This document shows, piece by piece, positions 27,031 to 36,482 of a stretch of DNA of 64,000 nt. Location: positions 6,909,501-6,973,500 of the forward strand of contig NZ_JAZHRV010000001.1 in assembly GCF_036924595.1 (NCBI RefSeq), in the 5' to 3' direction. Positions within the stretch are counted from its first letter, which is position 1. Each line of letters begins with the position of its first letter. The notes below the pieces were generated by a model. The model was not told where the DNA came from, ran no database searches, and saw nothing but the letters and a program-made list of their open reading frames with translations. Source of the stretch: Bradyrhizobium algeriense. GTDB lineage: Bacteria; Pseudomonadota; Alphaproteobacteria; Rhizobiales; Xanthobacteraceae. The position numbers and the translations under genes were made by a program.

Positions 27031-27993
27031 ATGAAGAAATTGATCGACGAGTTCACGCACGGCTGGCAGGGAATTTCCCAGCCCTCGCTGCTTTTCAGCT
27101 CGGTCTTCGTGGCCGGCTGCCTCGCTTTGTCGACAATCGCCCGGTGGGGCATAGCCCACATCCGTCCCGACGTATTCTTCACGCCCTATTTCCCGACCGT
27201 GTTCCTGGCCGCCGCCATCGGCGGCGCCCGGGTCGGGATCGTGACGGCAATCGCGGGAGGCGCGCTCGGCGTCACCGTCAATTTTGATAGCTCTATTGCG
27301 GATTCCGCGCGGTTTGCGCTGCTGCTGATGTTCTGGGCGGTTTGCGGCTTCGCCATCTGGGGCGTCGAGCATTACCGAACGATCGTCGCGCAACAGCGGG
27401 AGGATTCGAAGCGCCTGATCCAGGAAGAGGAATACCGCAAGCTCCTGGTCGAGGAATTGCAGCACCGGCTCAAGAACAAGACGTCGACCATCCACGCCGT
27501 GCTGCACCAGGTGCTGCAGAATCAGCCGCAGATCTGGGGCAGCATCGATAGCCGCCTCCGCGCGCTATCGGCGACCGACGATTTGATCGCGCGCCTGGAC
27601 GGCCGCGGCTGCGACATCAAGGACATGCTGCATTCCGAGCTCGGGCCATACGGCCATGTCCGGTTCAATCTGAACGGCGATGCACTGTTCCTGCCGGCCA
27701 AGCTGGCAGTCAGCCTGGCGCTGATCTTTCACGAACTGGCCACCAATGCCGGCAAGTACGGCGCGTTCTCTTCGGCGCGCGGGCTGTTGCAGGTGTCGTG
27801 GTCGGTGTCGGAGAGCCGCCTCAACGTCACCTGGGATGAAACGGAAGGTCCCGCGGTCGAAAACGTCGGCCCTGCGGGCTTCGGCACCAAGCTGTTGCAA
27901 TCGGCGCTTCGCGCGTTCGACGGCAAGACCGAGATCCGCTTCCTCAAGACCGGCGTGCATTGCACGATGCAATGCCGGATTCCCGCGAATTAG
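27031..27993 (+). CDS. HWE-family sensor histidine kinase
   Basis: A 320-residue membrane sensor kinase. The N-terminal third has three or four hydrophobic segments (LLFSSVFVAGCLALSTIA, FFTPYFPTVFLAAAIGG, GIVTAIAGGALGVTVNF, FALLLMFWAVCGFAIWG), resembling the DUF4118-type sensor. The H-box is EELQHRLKNKTSTIHAV, typical of HWE kinases, followed by HELATNAGKYGAFS (N-box) and the WxE-type motif NVTWDETEGPAV. The G-box FGTKLLQSAL is short, as expected. The ATG at 27031 is chosen; a GTG at 27019 would add four residues. No response-regulator gene is adjacent; rhizobial HWE kinases often act on the general stress response or as orphans. Confidence 0.9.
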   Translation: MKKLIDEFTHGWQGISQPSLLFSSVFVAGCLALSTIARWGIAHIRPDVFFTPYFPTVFLAAAIGGARVGIVTAIAGGALGVTVNFDSSIADSARFALLLMFWAVCGFAIWGVEHYRTIVAQQREDSKRLIQEEEYRKLLVEELQHRLKNKTSTIHAVLHQVLQNQPQIWGSIDSRLRALSATDDLIARLDGRGCDIKDMLHSELGPYGHVRFNLNGDALFLPAKLAVSLALIFHELATNAGKYGAFSSARGLLQVSWSVSESRLNVTWDETEGPAVENVGPAGFGTKLLQSALRAFDGKTEIRFLKTGVHCTMQCRIPAN

Positions 27994-28208
27994 GGCGTTT
28001 GCAGCGAAGTCCCGACGCAAAATCCGTCGCGCTGGCCAAACGCGTGAACCGATATTCACCTCGCACGCGGCCCTCTCTATCGGCGTTGACATTCTGTTAA
28101 TGACGATCACGCCCAACGCCGTTGAAAATCGCCGACTTCTACGGTTGTCCCGGTTTTTCGCAGTTCCACTTAACCAATGCTACAAGGGACTTTGCCAAGC
28201 TCCGTGGC

Positions 28209-29984
28209 ATGCAAAGTCCCAACAAGCACGACTTTCAGGCGGCCGCGACGCAGGCCAGCGATGAAAGCATATTTGAATCCGAACTGAACATCCTGCGGGA
28301 TGTCTTCAGGTTGCTTCCGGCCGGCGTGACGGTTCAGGACGAGCACGGCGAGTTCGTACTGATGAACGATGCCGCGACCACCCTGCTGGAGAAAGCCGCC
28401 GCGGCGCCATCGGCCTCGCAACTGAGCGATCGCCGCGAAACCTGTCTCGAATTGCTGCGTACCGGCCGCCCGGCCGTGCTGGAGGAAGCCGTTGCCGGCG
28501 GTCCGGCCAAGCAGGTGTTTCTCACCTCGCATCGGCCGGTCGAGGTCGCCGGGCGCAAGCTGCTGATTTCGAGCTCGACCGACATCACCGAACAGAAGGC
28601 GTTCGAGGATCACCTGTTCCGCTCCGCCTATTACGACGAGCTGACCGGCCTGCCGACGCGGCGCGTGATCGAGCATCGCGTCAACAGTCTGCTGAAGTAC
28701 GACAACGGACAGGGCCGTTTCGCGCTCGCGTTTCTCGACATCGACAATTTCAAGCACATCAACGACTATTACGGACACGCGGTCGGCGACGCACTGCTGG
28801 TGGAGATGGCCAAGCGGCTGGGGCTGGACCTGCGCGACTCCGACATCCTGTCGCGGATCAGCGGCGACGAGTTCGTGCTGCTGCTCAACCCGATCCAGAA
28901 CGACGCCGAGGTCGAAGAGTTCATCCACTTCATCCTGCAGCGGCTGAAGGCGCCGTTCTTCATCGACCAATCCGAGATATTCGCCTCGACCTCGATCGGC
29001 GTCAGCCTCTATCCCGAGCACGGCCGCAGCTACGAGGTGCTGCGCCAGAACGCCGACATCGCGATGTACCGCGTCAAGAACGGGAGCAAGGGCGCCGCGG
29101 CATTCTTCGATACCAGCATGGAGCGCGAGGCGCTGGCTCGGATGAAGATCGAGCAATCGCTGCGGCTGGCTATCCTGGAAAAGCGCTTTTGCTGCGCCTT
29201 CCAGCCCAAGGTCGATATCCGGACCCAGGAGATCACGGGTGTCGAGGCGCTGGTGCGCCTGCGCGACGACGAGGGGGTGATTCAGGCCCCCAGCACCTTC
29301 ATCAACCTAGCCACCGAACTGGGCCTGATCGACGAACTGACCCATCTGGTGCTGGCGGAGATCGTCAAGTCGATCGACCTGATCAACGAGACCTTCGGCC
29401 CCGACACCACGATCAGCATGAACGTCGCAGCCAAGCAGGCCGGCAATCCCGAATTCATGCGGCCGTTCGCCGAGGCACTCGAAGCCACTGGATTTCCGGC
29501 GCGATTCATGATCGAGGTGACGGAAGACGCCTTTGTCACCAAGACGCATTTTCAGGACGAGATCCTGCCGATCTTCCGCAAGCTCGGCGTCAAGATCTCG
29601 ATCGACGATTTCGGCATCGGCTATTCGTCGCTGTCGGCGTTGGCCGACATTACCGCCGACGAGATCAAGATCGACCGCTCCTTCATCACCGACATCCATA
29701 AGCGTCCGCGCAGCCAGGGCATCTTGCGGGCGATCGAGTCGTTGAGCGAAGCGCTCGGAATGACCGTGATCGCCGAAGGGCTCGAAAGCTTCGAGGAACT
29801 GGCCTATCTGCAGGCCGCGACCAAGATCCGTTACGCCCAGGGCTATTACTTCTCGAAGCCGACTTTCCTGGAAGACCTCAAGCTGGCGCCCCCCCGCGCC
29901 AGCGAGGCGCGCGCCAGCCTGGCTAGCCGGCCGGCACAGGAAAACCGTCCCACCTATTCGCGCGCCGGCGGTTATCGCCGCTGA
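28209..29984 (+). CDS. PAS-GGDEF-EAL cyclic-di-GMP protein
   Basis: A 591-residue cytoplasmic protein. A PAS sensor (~25-135, FRLLPAGVTVQDEHGEFVLM to SSTDITEQKAFEDHLF) is followed by a GGDEF domain with FLDIDNFKHINDYYGHAVGD and the active-site loop RISGDEFVLLL (SGDEF in place of GGDEF), then an EAL domain with GVEALVRLRDD, IEVTEDAF, ISIDDFGIGYSSL, KIDRSFI, VIAEGLES and AQGYYFSKP. EAL catalytic residues are present, so phosphodiesterase activity is likely; the S-for-G change may weaken cyclase activity or leave it GTP-regulated. The ATG at 28209 is chosen over a TTG at 28122. No membrane segment. Confidence 0.92.
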   Translation: MQSPNKHDFQAAATQASDESIFESELNILRDVFRLLPAGVTVQDEHGEFVLMNDAATTLLEKAAAAPSASQLSDRRETCLELLRTGRPAVLEEAVAGGPAKQVFLTSHRPVEVAGRKLLISSSTDITEQKAFEDHLFRSAYYDELTGLPTRRVIEHRVNSLLKYDNGQGRFALAFLDIDNFKHINDYYGHAVGDALLVEMAKRLGLDLRDSDILSRISGDEFVLLLNPIQNDAEVEEFIHFILQRLKAPFFIDQSEIFASTSIGVSLYPEHGRSYEVLRQNADIAMYRVKNGSKGAAAFFDTSMEREALARMKIEQSLRLAILEKRFCCAFQPKVDIRTQEITGVEALVRLRDDEGVIQAPSTFINLATELGLIDELTHLVLAEIVKSIDLINETFGPDTTISMNVAAKQAGNPEFMRPFAEALEATGFPARFMIEVTEDAFVTKTHFQDEILPIFRKLGVKISIDDFGIGYSSLSALADITADEIKIDRSFITDIHKRPRSQGILRAIESLSEALGMTVIAEGLESFEELAYLQAATKIRYAQGYYFSKPTFLEDLKLAPPRASEARASLASRPAQENRPTYSRAGGYRR

Positions 29985-30165
29985 AGGGTGGGCCGCTTGC
30001 CGCCGACGGAGGCTTCATCCCCGTCAACAGAACAGCAGAAGCAGCAGATTACCGCTTCGTCGCGCGATCGCGGCGGAAGGACACGCGATTAAGCCTTGGG
30101 TAACCGGATTTCCTAACGGCTTATGACATCCGCCCATCGTATGCATGTTCCCGGGAGAAGGGAGA

Positions 30166-33100
30166 ATGCACGGTCTGTTTCACCACCTGCACGGCATGAA
30201 GGCCCGAACCGCAGCCACCGGGCGGCACCTTGCCGCGACCATCCGGGGCCCGGTGTTGTGGCTGACCCTTTGCGGCGGTCTGCTGGTCGCGGCGATTTTC
30301 GTCGGCACCATCATGATGACCAGTGAATTCCGCGAGCGCGCGCTCCTCAACAGCGAACGCGAGCTGGAGAACACCGTCCTCCTGCTTGCCCGTCACTTCG
30401 ACCAACAGTTCGAGGACTCCGACACGCTCGCCGACGACGTGATTTCCCGGCTGCAAATTTCCGGCATCACCTCGGAAAAGGAATTCCGGAAACATGCCGC
30501 GAGCTCAGAAGCACACGAGATCCTGAGATCCAAGGCGGGCGTCCTGTCCTATCTCGGCGACATCTCGATTTTCGATTCCAATGGCGACATGGTCAACTGG
30601 TCGCGGCCGCTGCCGGCTCCACCCCTCAACATTTCCGAGCGGGCTTACTTCAAGAGCTTCAAATTCGATTCGCGATCGCCATCCATTCTGACCGAGTCGG
30701 TTCGCAGCTATCTCACCGGCAATCTGAATTCCGTCATCGCCCATCGATTGCGAGGCGAGGACGGCGTCTTCCTCGGCGTGATGACGCGGCGCATCAACCC
30801 GGTCAATTACGAAAAATTCTTTGCCTCCGTAGCCCTCGGAACCGGCGCCGCCATCTCGATGTTTCATGCCGACGGCACCCTGCTGGCGCGCTATCCGCGG
30901 GTCGACGAGCTGATCGGCCAGAATTTCGCGAAAGCGCCGCTGCTGCAGCAGGTCCGGGAGCGGGGCACCCGGCAGACGCTGCGTGTCCACAGCCCGATCG
31001 ACGAGACCGACAGGCTGGGATCTGCAGCCCCGCTCGGCCACTACTCGGGCGTGGTGGTCGCGACAAACACGGTTGCCGCCGCGCTCGCCGACTGGCGCGA
31101 ACAAACCAGGTTACTGGTTATCGCGGCGACGCTGGCGGCCGCGGTGATCGCCCTGATCCTATTCCTGATCATCAGGCAGATCACCCGGCAGAACCGCGAG
31201 GCGCAGCAACGGCTGGAAGCGGAACGGGGCCGGCTCGACACCGCGCTCAATAACATGATCCAGGGACTGGTGACGTTCGACGCCTCGGCGCGCCTCGTCA
31301 CCTTCAACCGTCGCTACATCGACATGTACAATCTGTCGACCGAGGTCGTGAAACCGGGCTGCCATTTCCGCGACCTGATGCAGCACCGCAAGGACTGCGG
31401 ATCGTTCGCCGGCGACGTCGATGAATTCTGCTCCACGATCATGCGGAACATCGCGCGCGGCGAGGTCGATCACAGCATCATGCAAGGCCCGGACGGGCGC
31501 TCCTTCATGGGGGTGAGCAAGCCCCTGGCGGACGGCGGCTGGGTCGCCACCATGGAAGACATCACCGAGCGGCGCAATCTCGAGCAGGAGCGCGACCGCA
31601 ACTACGCCTTCCTGAGCCAGATCATCGATCACATCCCGTCGCAGATCACCGTGAAGGACGTGCACGACCGGCGCTATTTGCTGGTCAACCGCGTGGCGGA
31701 AACCCAGTTCGGCATTTCGCGCGACCTGATCATCGGCAAAACGACCTCCGACCTCTTTCCAAAGGCCGCCGCCGAACGCATCGCGGCCGACGAGGAGAAA
31801 ACGCTGCAATCGCCCGACGGCCTGTTCAAGGACGAGCACGTCTGGGAAACCCCGGGGATGGGCCCGCGCTACATCACCTCCAAGCGGCTGGGTATCCGCA
31901 ATGCGGCGGGTCAGGCGCGCTACATCATCAATGTCGTCGACGACGTGACCGAGCGCCGGCTTGCCAACGAGAAGATCGCGCATCTGGCGCATTACGACGC
32001 GCTGACCGACCTTCCGAACCGGGTGCTGTTCCGCGAGCAGATCGAGCGCGAGCTGCGCAAGGCCGTTGGCGGCCAGCAATTCGCACTGCTCTATATCGAT
32101 ATCGACGAATTCAAAGGCATCAACGACTCGCTCGGACACCATGTCGGCGATGAACTTTTGAAGGCGGTCGCGGCCAGCCTCAAGGATTGCACCAAGCCGG
32201 GCGACCTCATCGCCCGTCTCGGCGGCGACGAATTTGCGGTGATCCAGACCGCGGTCAGCGGCCGCACCGAGGTCGAGGAATTCGTGACCCGCATTTACGA
32301 GGCGATACGCCAGCCCTATCAATGCCTCGGCCACCATCTTTCGACCGACGCCAGCGTCGGCATCGCAATCGCGCCCGAAGACGGCACTGAACTTGACCAG
32401 TTGATCAAGCACGCCGACCTCGCGATGTACGCCGCCAAGGCCGAGGGACGCCGCATCCATCGCTTCTTCGAGCCTGCCATGGATGCGCGCGCCAAGGCGC
32501 GGCTCACGATGGAGCAGGATCTGCGGCAGGCGCTGGCCGATGACGACTTCGAAATCTACTACCAGCCGCTGCTCGATCTCGCGAGCGGCGAGGTGACGGG
32601 CTGCGAGGCGCTGTTGCGCTGGCGCCATCCCGAACGCGGCATGGTCTCGCCGGCGGAATTCATCCCCGTAGCCGAGGATACCGGCCTGATCAACGAACTC
32701 GGCGACTGGGTCATGCAGACCGCCTGCAACGAGGCGGCCGGCTGGCCGTCGCGGGTCAGGCTCGCCGTCAACGTTTCTCCGATCCAGTTGAAATCACCGA
32801 CGCTGGCGCTGCGGATCACCGGCGCGCTTGCCGCCTCCGGCCTGCCGCCCGATCGGCTCGAGATCGAAATCACCGAGGCGGTGCTGATCCATGACGACGA
32901 AAGCGCGCTGGCGATCCTGCATCAGCTCCGCGCCATCGGCGTGCGCATCGCGCTTGACGATTTCGGCACCGGCTTCTCCTCGTTGAGCTACCTGAAGCGG
33001 TTCCCGTTCGACAAGATCAAGATCGACCGCTGCTTCGTCAGCGACATCGAGGTCGACGGCTCGGCCGCGATCGTGCAGGCGGTGGTGAACATCGCAGCGG

Positions 33101-33273
33101 CGCGCAACATGACCACCACCGCGGAAGGCGTCGAGACCGAGCAGCAGCGCGAGATGCTGCGTCAGCTCGGCTGCACCCAGATGCAGGGCTACCTGTTCAG
33201 CGCGCCGAAGCCGGCGGCCGAGGCGAGGCGATTGCTGGGCGTGCGATTGGAAGCTGCGACAGCCGTCGCCTGA
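30166..33273 (+). CDS. Membrane-bound Cache-PAS-GGDEF-EAL protein
   Basis: A roughly 1,035-residue inner-membrane c-di-GMP enzyme. Two membrane segments (GPVLWLTLCGGLLVAAIFVG, ~27-46; LLVIAATLAAAVIALILFLI, ~310-330) bracket a periplasmic dCache-like sensor (VLSYLGDISIFDSNGDMVNW, ISERAYFKSFKF, SVIAHRLRGEDGVFLG). Two PAS domains follow, then GGDEF with LYIDIDEFKGINDSLGHHVG and RLGGDEFAVI, then EAL with GCEALLRWRHPERG, NVSPIQLKSP, IEITEAVLI, IALDDFGTGFSSL, KIDRCFV and TAEGVETEQQ. Both catalytic motifs are canonical. The ATG at 30166 has AAGGGAGA before it; ATG 30145 adds seven residues. The 3' end overlaps the convergent patatin gene by 85 bp. Confidence 0.93.
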   Translation: MHGLFHHLHGMKARTAATGRHLAATIRGPVLWLTLCGGLLVAAIFVGTIMMTSEFRERALLNSERELENTVLLLARHFDQQFEDSDTLADDVISRLQISGITSEKEFRKHAASSEAHEILRSKAGVLSYLGDISIFDSNGDMVNWSRPLPAPPLNISERAYFKSFKFDSRSPSILTESVRSYLTGNLNSVIAHRLRGEDGVFLGVMTRRINPVNYEKFFASVALGTGAAISMFHADGTLLARYPRVDELIGQNFAKAPLLQQVRERGTRQTLRVHSPIDETDRLGSAAPLGHYSGVVVATNTVAAALADWREQTRLLVIAATLAAAVIALILFLIIRQITRQNREAQQRLEAERGRLDTALNNMIQGLVTFDASARLVTFNRRYIDMYNLSTEVVKPGCHFRDLMQHRKDCGSFAGDVDEFCSTIMRNIARGEVDHSIMQGPDGRSFMGVSKPLADGGWVATMEDITERRNLEQERDRNYAFLSQIIDHIPSQITVKDVHDRRYLLVNRVAETQFGISRDLIIGKTTSDLFPKAAAERIAADEEKTLQSPDGLFKDEHVWETPGMGPRYITSKRLGIRNAAGQARYIINVVDDVTERRLANEKIAHLAHYDALTDLPNRVLFREQIERELRKAVGGQQFALLYIDIDEFKGINDSLGHHVGDELLKAVAASLKDCTKPGDLIARLGGDEFAVIQTAVSGRTEVEEFVTRIYEAIRQPYQCLGHHLSTDASVGIAIAPEDGTELDQLIKHADLAMYAAKAEGRRIHRFFEPAMDARAKARLTMEQDLRQALADDDFEIYYQPLLDLASGEVTGCEALLRWRHPERGMVSPAEFIPVAEDTGLINELGDWVMQTACNEAAGWPSRVRLAVNVSPIQLKSPTLALRITGALAASGLPPDRLEIEITEAVLIHDDESALAILHQLRAIGVRIALDDFGTGFSSLSYLKRFPFDKIKIDRCFVSDIEVDGSAAIVQAVVNIAAARNMTTTAEGVETEQQREMLRQLGCTQMQGYLFSAPKPAAEARRLLGVRLEAATAVA

Positions 33274-35123
33274 CGCCGTTCCAGCGCGCCGGTGTCGAGT
33301 ATGGCTGCAATCGCCGAACTGTCTCCCGCCTCCAGCGCCGCGATGGCCTCTTTGGCCCAGAGGTAGGAGGCATCAAAGATCTCCGTGTGGCGATCGAAAT
33401 CCGTCACGTCGATCCCGATCGGAAACGGCGGCCGCATCACCGTATCGAACGGCCCGACCGGCAACGTATCGTAGCGCTGATGCGCCACGAGGCTTCGCCA
33501 CAGCACGTTCACCGCGCTGGGTGCGGCGGGTAATAGCTTCTTGCGGAACGGCGTCAGCATGGCAGCGATCAGTTCGAACCGGCCGGGGAGCGCCGCATAG
33601 TCGACGTCGAACATCTCCGCCGCCGGTTCGCCGAAATGCACGACCAGGTTGGGGCCGCTCTTGAGCTGATGCATCGACGCCAAGGGCACGTTGTCGATGA
33701 GACATCCATCGACCAGCATCGCCCCTTCCGGCGTGTAGAACGGCGGCAACAGTCCGGGGATCGCGCTTGATGCGCGGACCGCCTGCCAGAGCGGTCCCGT
33801 CCGGATCAGTTCGAGATTGTGGGTCGAAAGATTGGTGGCGACGGCCGCAAAGGGCCGCCAGCAATCCTCGATCCGGCAATCGGGGCCGTACTGATGGGCA
33901 AGCGCGCGATCGAACGCCTTGTGATCCAGCAGCGCATAGCGCGGCCAGGTCGGCCGCCGGAAGCTTCTGCTCCTGACGAAGATTTCGTGCGTGCCGCGCT
34001 CGAGATGCTCGGCTTCGAGATTTTTGGCAAAGCCGGCCACCATGGCGGAGCCGACGCTGGTGCCGACAAAGATATCGAACATCACGCCGCGTTCGCGAAA
34101 CGCCTTGTAGATTCCGACATGCGCGGTCCCAAAACTGCCGCCTCCGGCGGCGACGAAGCCGATCGCCCGGCCGCACAGAAAACGGACAAGGCTGTCGATA
34201 TCGATCTGGTCTTCAAGAGCGACATGGTGATGCATGAAGGCCGGCAGCCGGGTAAGCCAGGCTGTGGTGCCGGAAACCTCACCGCTTCGCCTGTCATGAA
34301 CGCGGACGAGGCGCCGGGCCGAGACGGAATGAACCTCGCAGGCGAAGGCCTCGATCTCGGTCAATGCTGCCGCAGGCGCTTCCCCGCGGCACGCGAACAC
34401 CACCATGTCGGCCTGACGGATCGCCTTGCGCGCCCATGGCGAGGCGTCGCGGCCGCCGAGATAAACCACCAGCGGCGCCGTGTGTTCGAGCCTGTTGAGC
34501 CATTCGGTTACTTCGTGTGCATCGAGCGCGCGCCCGGGAAACATCGCGTGGAGGCGGGCGGCGTCGATAATCTCGGCATGGGTTGCGGCGAGCCCCTCGC
34601 GCATCCGGCGATCGAAAGCGCCCGGCAGCGGCTCCACACCGCCGTCGATCAGCGCCACCGTTCGTGCCTTCGGCGAGGTGGGGAACGGCGCGATGCGCGC
34701 GGTCTCCTTGGCAAACCGCCGCGCCAGCGCCGCGAGCAGCGCCTCGACGATAGCGGGGGCTTCCTCGACGAGCTTCTGATAGGCCGGACGCGTCAATGCC
34801 AGCACGCTGGTGTCGCGGATGGCGATCACATCCGCCGTGCGCGGGACATTGGCGAAGAAGCCGATCTCGCCCACCAGTTCGCCGGCCCGAAGCTCGGCGA
34901 TCGGCTCGATATAGCCGGTCTTGCGCACCGCGAGCGCACCATGCAGCACCAGGAAGAGCGAGTCCGAGGGTCCGCCTTGCGCGACCAGCATCTGCCCGCG
35001 CACCAGATCCTGGCGGACCATGGCGTTGAGCGTCTTCAGCCGCTGTTCGGAACTGAGCGTTCGAAACAGCGCGAAGTCCTCCAGGGCGGAGCTCCACGCA
35101 AGCACCGAGCTCGATCCACTCAT
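33189..35123 (-). CDS. Patatin-like phospholipase with N-terminal cyclic-nucleotide-binding domain
   Basis: A 644-residue protein with the domain order of neuropathy target esterase. An N-terminal cNMP-binding domain (~15-135; MLVAQGGPSDSLFLVLHGAL, GELVGEIGFFANVPRTADVI) is followed by a linker region and a patatin domain with the oxyanion loop AAGGGSFGTAHVGI, nucleophile Ser in GTSVG, and the catalytic Asp in VDGCLIDNVPL. It lacks a clear membrane segment. It would hydrolyse phospholipid or lysophospholipid, perhaps gated by cyclic nucleotide. Neighbouring c-di-GMP genes are on the opposite strand; the overlap at 33189-33273 is convergent. Start ATG at 35123. Confidence 0.92.
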   Translation of the reverse strand: MSGSSSVLAWSSALEDFALFRTLSSEQRLKTLNAMVRQDLVRGQMLVAQGGPSDSLFLVLHGALAVRKTGYIEPIAELRAGELVGEIGFFANVPRTADVIAIRDTSVLALTRPAYQKLVEEAPAIVEALLAALARRFAKETARIAPFPTSPKARTVALIDGGVEPLPGAFDRRMREGLAATHAEIIDAARLHAMFPGRALDAHEVTEWLNRLEHTAPLVVYLGGRDASPWARKAIRQADMVVFACRGEAPAAALTEIEAFACEVHSVSARRLVRVHDRRSGEVSGTTAWLTRLPAFMHHHVALEDQIDIDSLVRFLCGRAIGFVAAGGGSFGTAHVGIYKAFRERGVMFDIFVGTSVGSAMVAGFAKNLEAEHLERGTHEIFVRSRSFRRPTWPRYALLDHKAFDRALAHQYGPDCRIEDCWRPFAAVATNLSTHNLELIRTGPLWQAVRASSAIPGLLPPFYTPEGAMLVDGCLIDNVPLASMHQLKSGPNLVVHFGEPAAEMFDVDYAALPGRFELIAAMLTPFRKKLLPAAPSAVNVLWRSLVAHQRYDTLPVGPFDTVMRPPFPIGIDVTDFDRHTEIFDASYLWAKEAIAALEAGDSSAIAAILDTGALERRQATAVAASNRTPSNRLASAAGFGALNR

Positions 35124-35262
35124 TTGGCGGGTACCCAGTTGAATTCGCGAGGCCCAACCTTAGCGCCGGGCCTACACCACCGCGAGCGATAAAGGCCATG
35201 CGCGAGCGCACCGCAGCAACGCCCGGATGCACTGCAACATGGAGGCGGAAGCCGCCTCCGCG

Positions 35263-36348
35263 TTACGCCGCCCACCGGCCGCGATTGTTCTCGGCCAGAA
35301 TGGGCCGGATCAACCGGCCGAAGCGCTCCGCCTCTTCGTCGTGCAGATAGCCGGACAGGCAGAACGAATGGCAGCCGGCATCGATGAATTGCTGCAGCGT
35401 CTCGGCGCACTGGACGGGATTGCCGACCACGGCGATGCCGGCGCCAGGGCGGACCTTGGTGATGCCGGTCCATAGATGCGGCAGCAGGAGGTCGCCATGC
35501 TCGCGCGCAAGCTGCTGCACGCGCAGGTTTGCTTCCGACTTGTTGTAAAGTGTCTGGATTTCCTGCTTCTGCCGCTCGGTGGCGTGGCGCACCAGTTGAT
35601 CGGCGGCCTCCCAGGCGTCCGCCTCGTTCTCACGGCAGATCACCTGCAGCCGCATGCCAAAGCCGACGTCGTTTTCGCGGCCATGCGCGCGCGCCATCTC
35701 CCTGATCTCGGCAATGTTCGAGGCGATCTTTTCCGGCAGGTCGCCCCAGAACAGATGCACGTCGGAATGCTTCGCCGACAATTCCCAGGCCTGGCGCGAT
35801 CCGCCGCCGAGATAGAATTTTGGAAACGGCTGCTGGTGCGGGCGCGGCCGGATATGCGCGCCCGAAAGTTTGTGAAATTTTCCTTCGAAGTTTAGCGGCC
35901 CGCGCGTCGTCCACAGCGCTTTCAGGATCGAGACTTCCTCCTCCATCAGCGCGTAGCGCTCTTCCTTCGGGTAGCGCACCCCCTCGCCTTCGACCTCGCT
36001 TTCGTTCTGGCCGGCGATCAGATTGATGCAGATGCGCCCGCCCGACATCTGGTCGAAGGTCGAGATCATCTTCGCCAGCAGCACCGGGTTGATATAGCCG
36101 GGCCGCGCCGCAATCAGCGGCTTGATCGACGACGAACGCGCCGCCATGAACGCGCCGGTGATCCAGGCCTCCCAGCACACCGAGCCGACCGGGATCAGGA
36201 GATATTCAAAACCGGCGGCTTCCGCGGCCTGCACCACGCGGTCGCACAGTTCGGGAGAGCCCGGAATCTGCGCGTCCATCAGGCCATAGGCCGTGGTGTC
36301 GCCATGCGTGGGCAGATACCAGCCGAATTCGAGCGGACGCATGGACAA
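35263..36348 (-). CDS. SsuD-like FMN-dependent monooxygenase
   Basis: A 361-residue luciferase-like oxygenase close to alkanesulfonate monooxygenase in layout: EFGWYLPTHGDTTAYG, EAAGFEYLLIPVGSVCWEAW, IAARPGYINPVLLAKMI, TFDQMSGGRICINLIAGQNE, YPKEERYALMEEEVSILKAL and FPKFYLGGGSRQAWELSAKH. These are the FMN and substrate-lining segments of the SsuD group. No sulfonate transporter or SsuE reductase is adjacent, so the substrate (alkanesulfonate, dimethylsulfone or other) is undecided. Start ATG at 36348 with AGGAG upstream. Confidence 0.9.
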   Translation of the reverse strand: MSMRPLEFGWYLPTHGDTTAYGLMDAQIPGSPELCDRVVQAAEAAGFEYLLIPVGSVCWEAWITGAFMAARSSSIKPLIAARPGYINPVLLAKMISTFDQMSGGRICINLIAGQNESEVEGEGVRYPKEERYALMEEEVSILKALWTTRGPLNFEGKFHKLSGAHIRPRPHQQPFPKFYLGGGSRQAWELSAKHSDVHLFWGDLPEKIASNIAEIREMARAHGRENDVGFGMRLQVICRENEADAWEAADQLVRHATERQKQEIQTLYNKSEANLRVQQLAREHGDLLLPHLWTGITKVRPGAGIAVVGNPVQCAETLQQFIDAGCHSFCLSGYLHDEEAERFGRLIRPILAENNRGRWAA

Positions 36349-36482
36349 TTCTCCTTTTCGACACTTGTTGCCGGGCCGTTCGGCCGATCAGTCTAGCGGC
36401 TGCAAAGCCCGGGGCAATCAAGTTCCGGTTGCAGGGCGGTTTTCGATTTCAATCGCGCGCACGGCAAGATAGAATTTCGGTC

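Noticed and set aside
26844..27182. Upstream extension of the SDR frame by 113 codons
   Set aside because: Low-quality residues; the ATG at 26843 has an AGGGGG site and begins directly at the Rossmann fold.
33819..35192. Open frame of 457 codons on the plus strand opposite the patatin gene
   Set aside because: Antisense shadow of an intact patatin/cNMP-domain gene; no recognisable motif.
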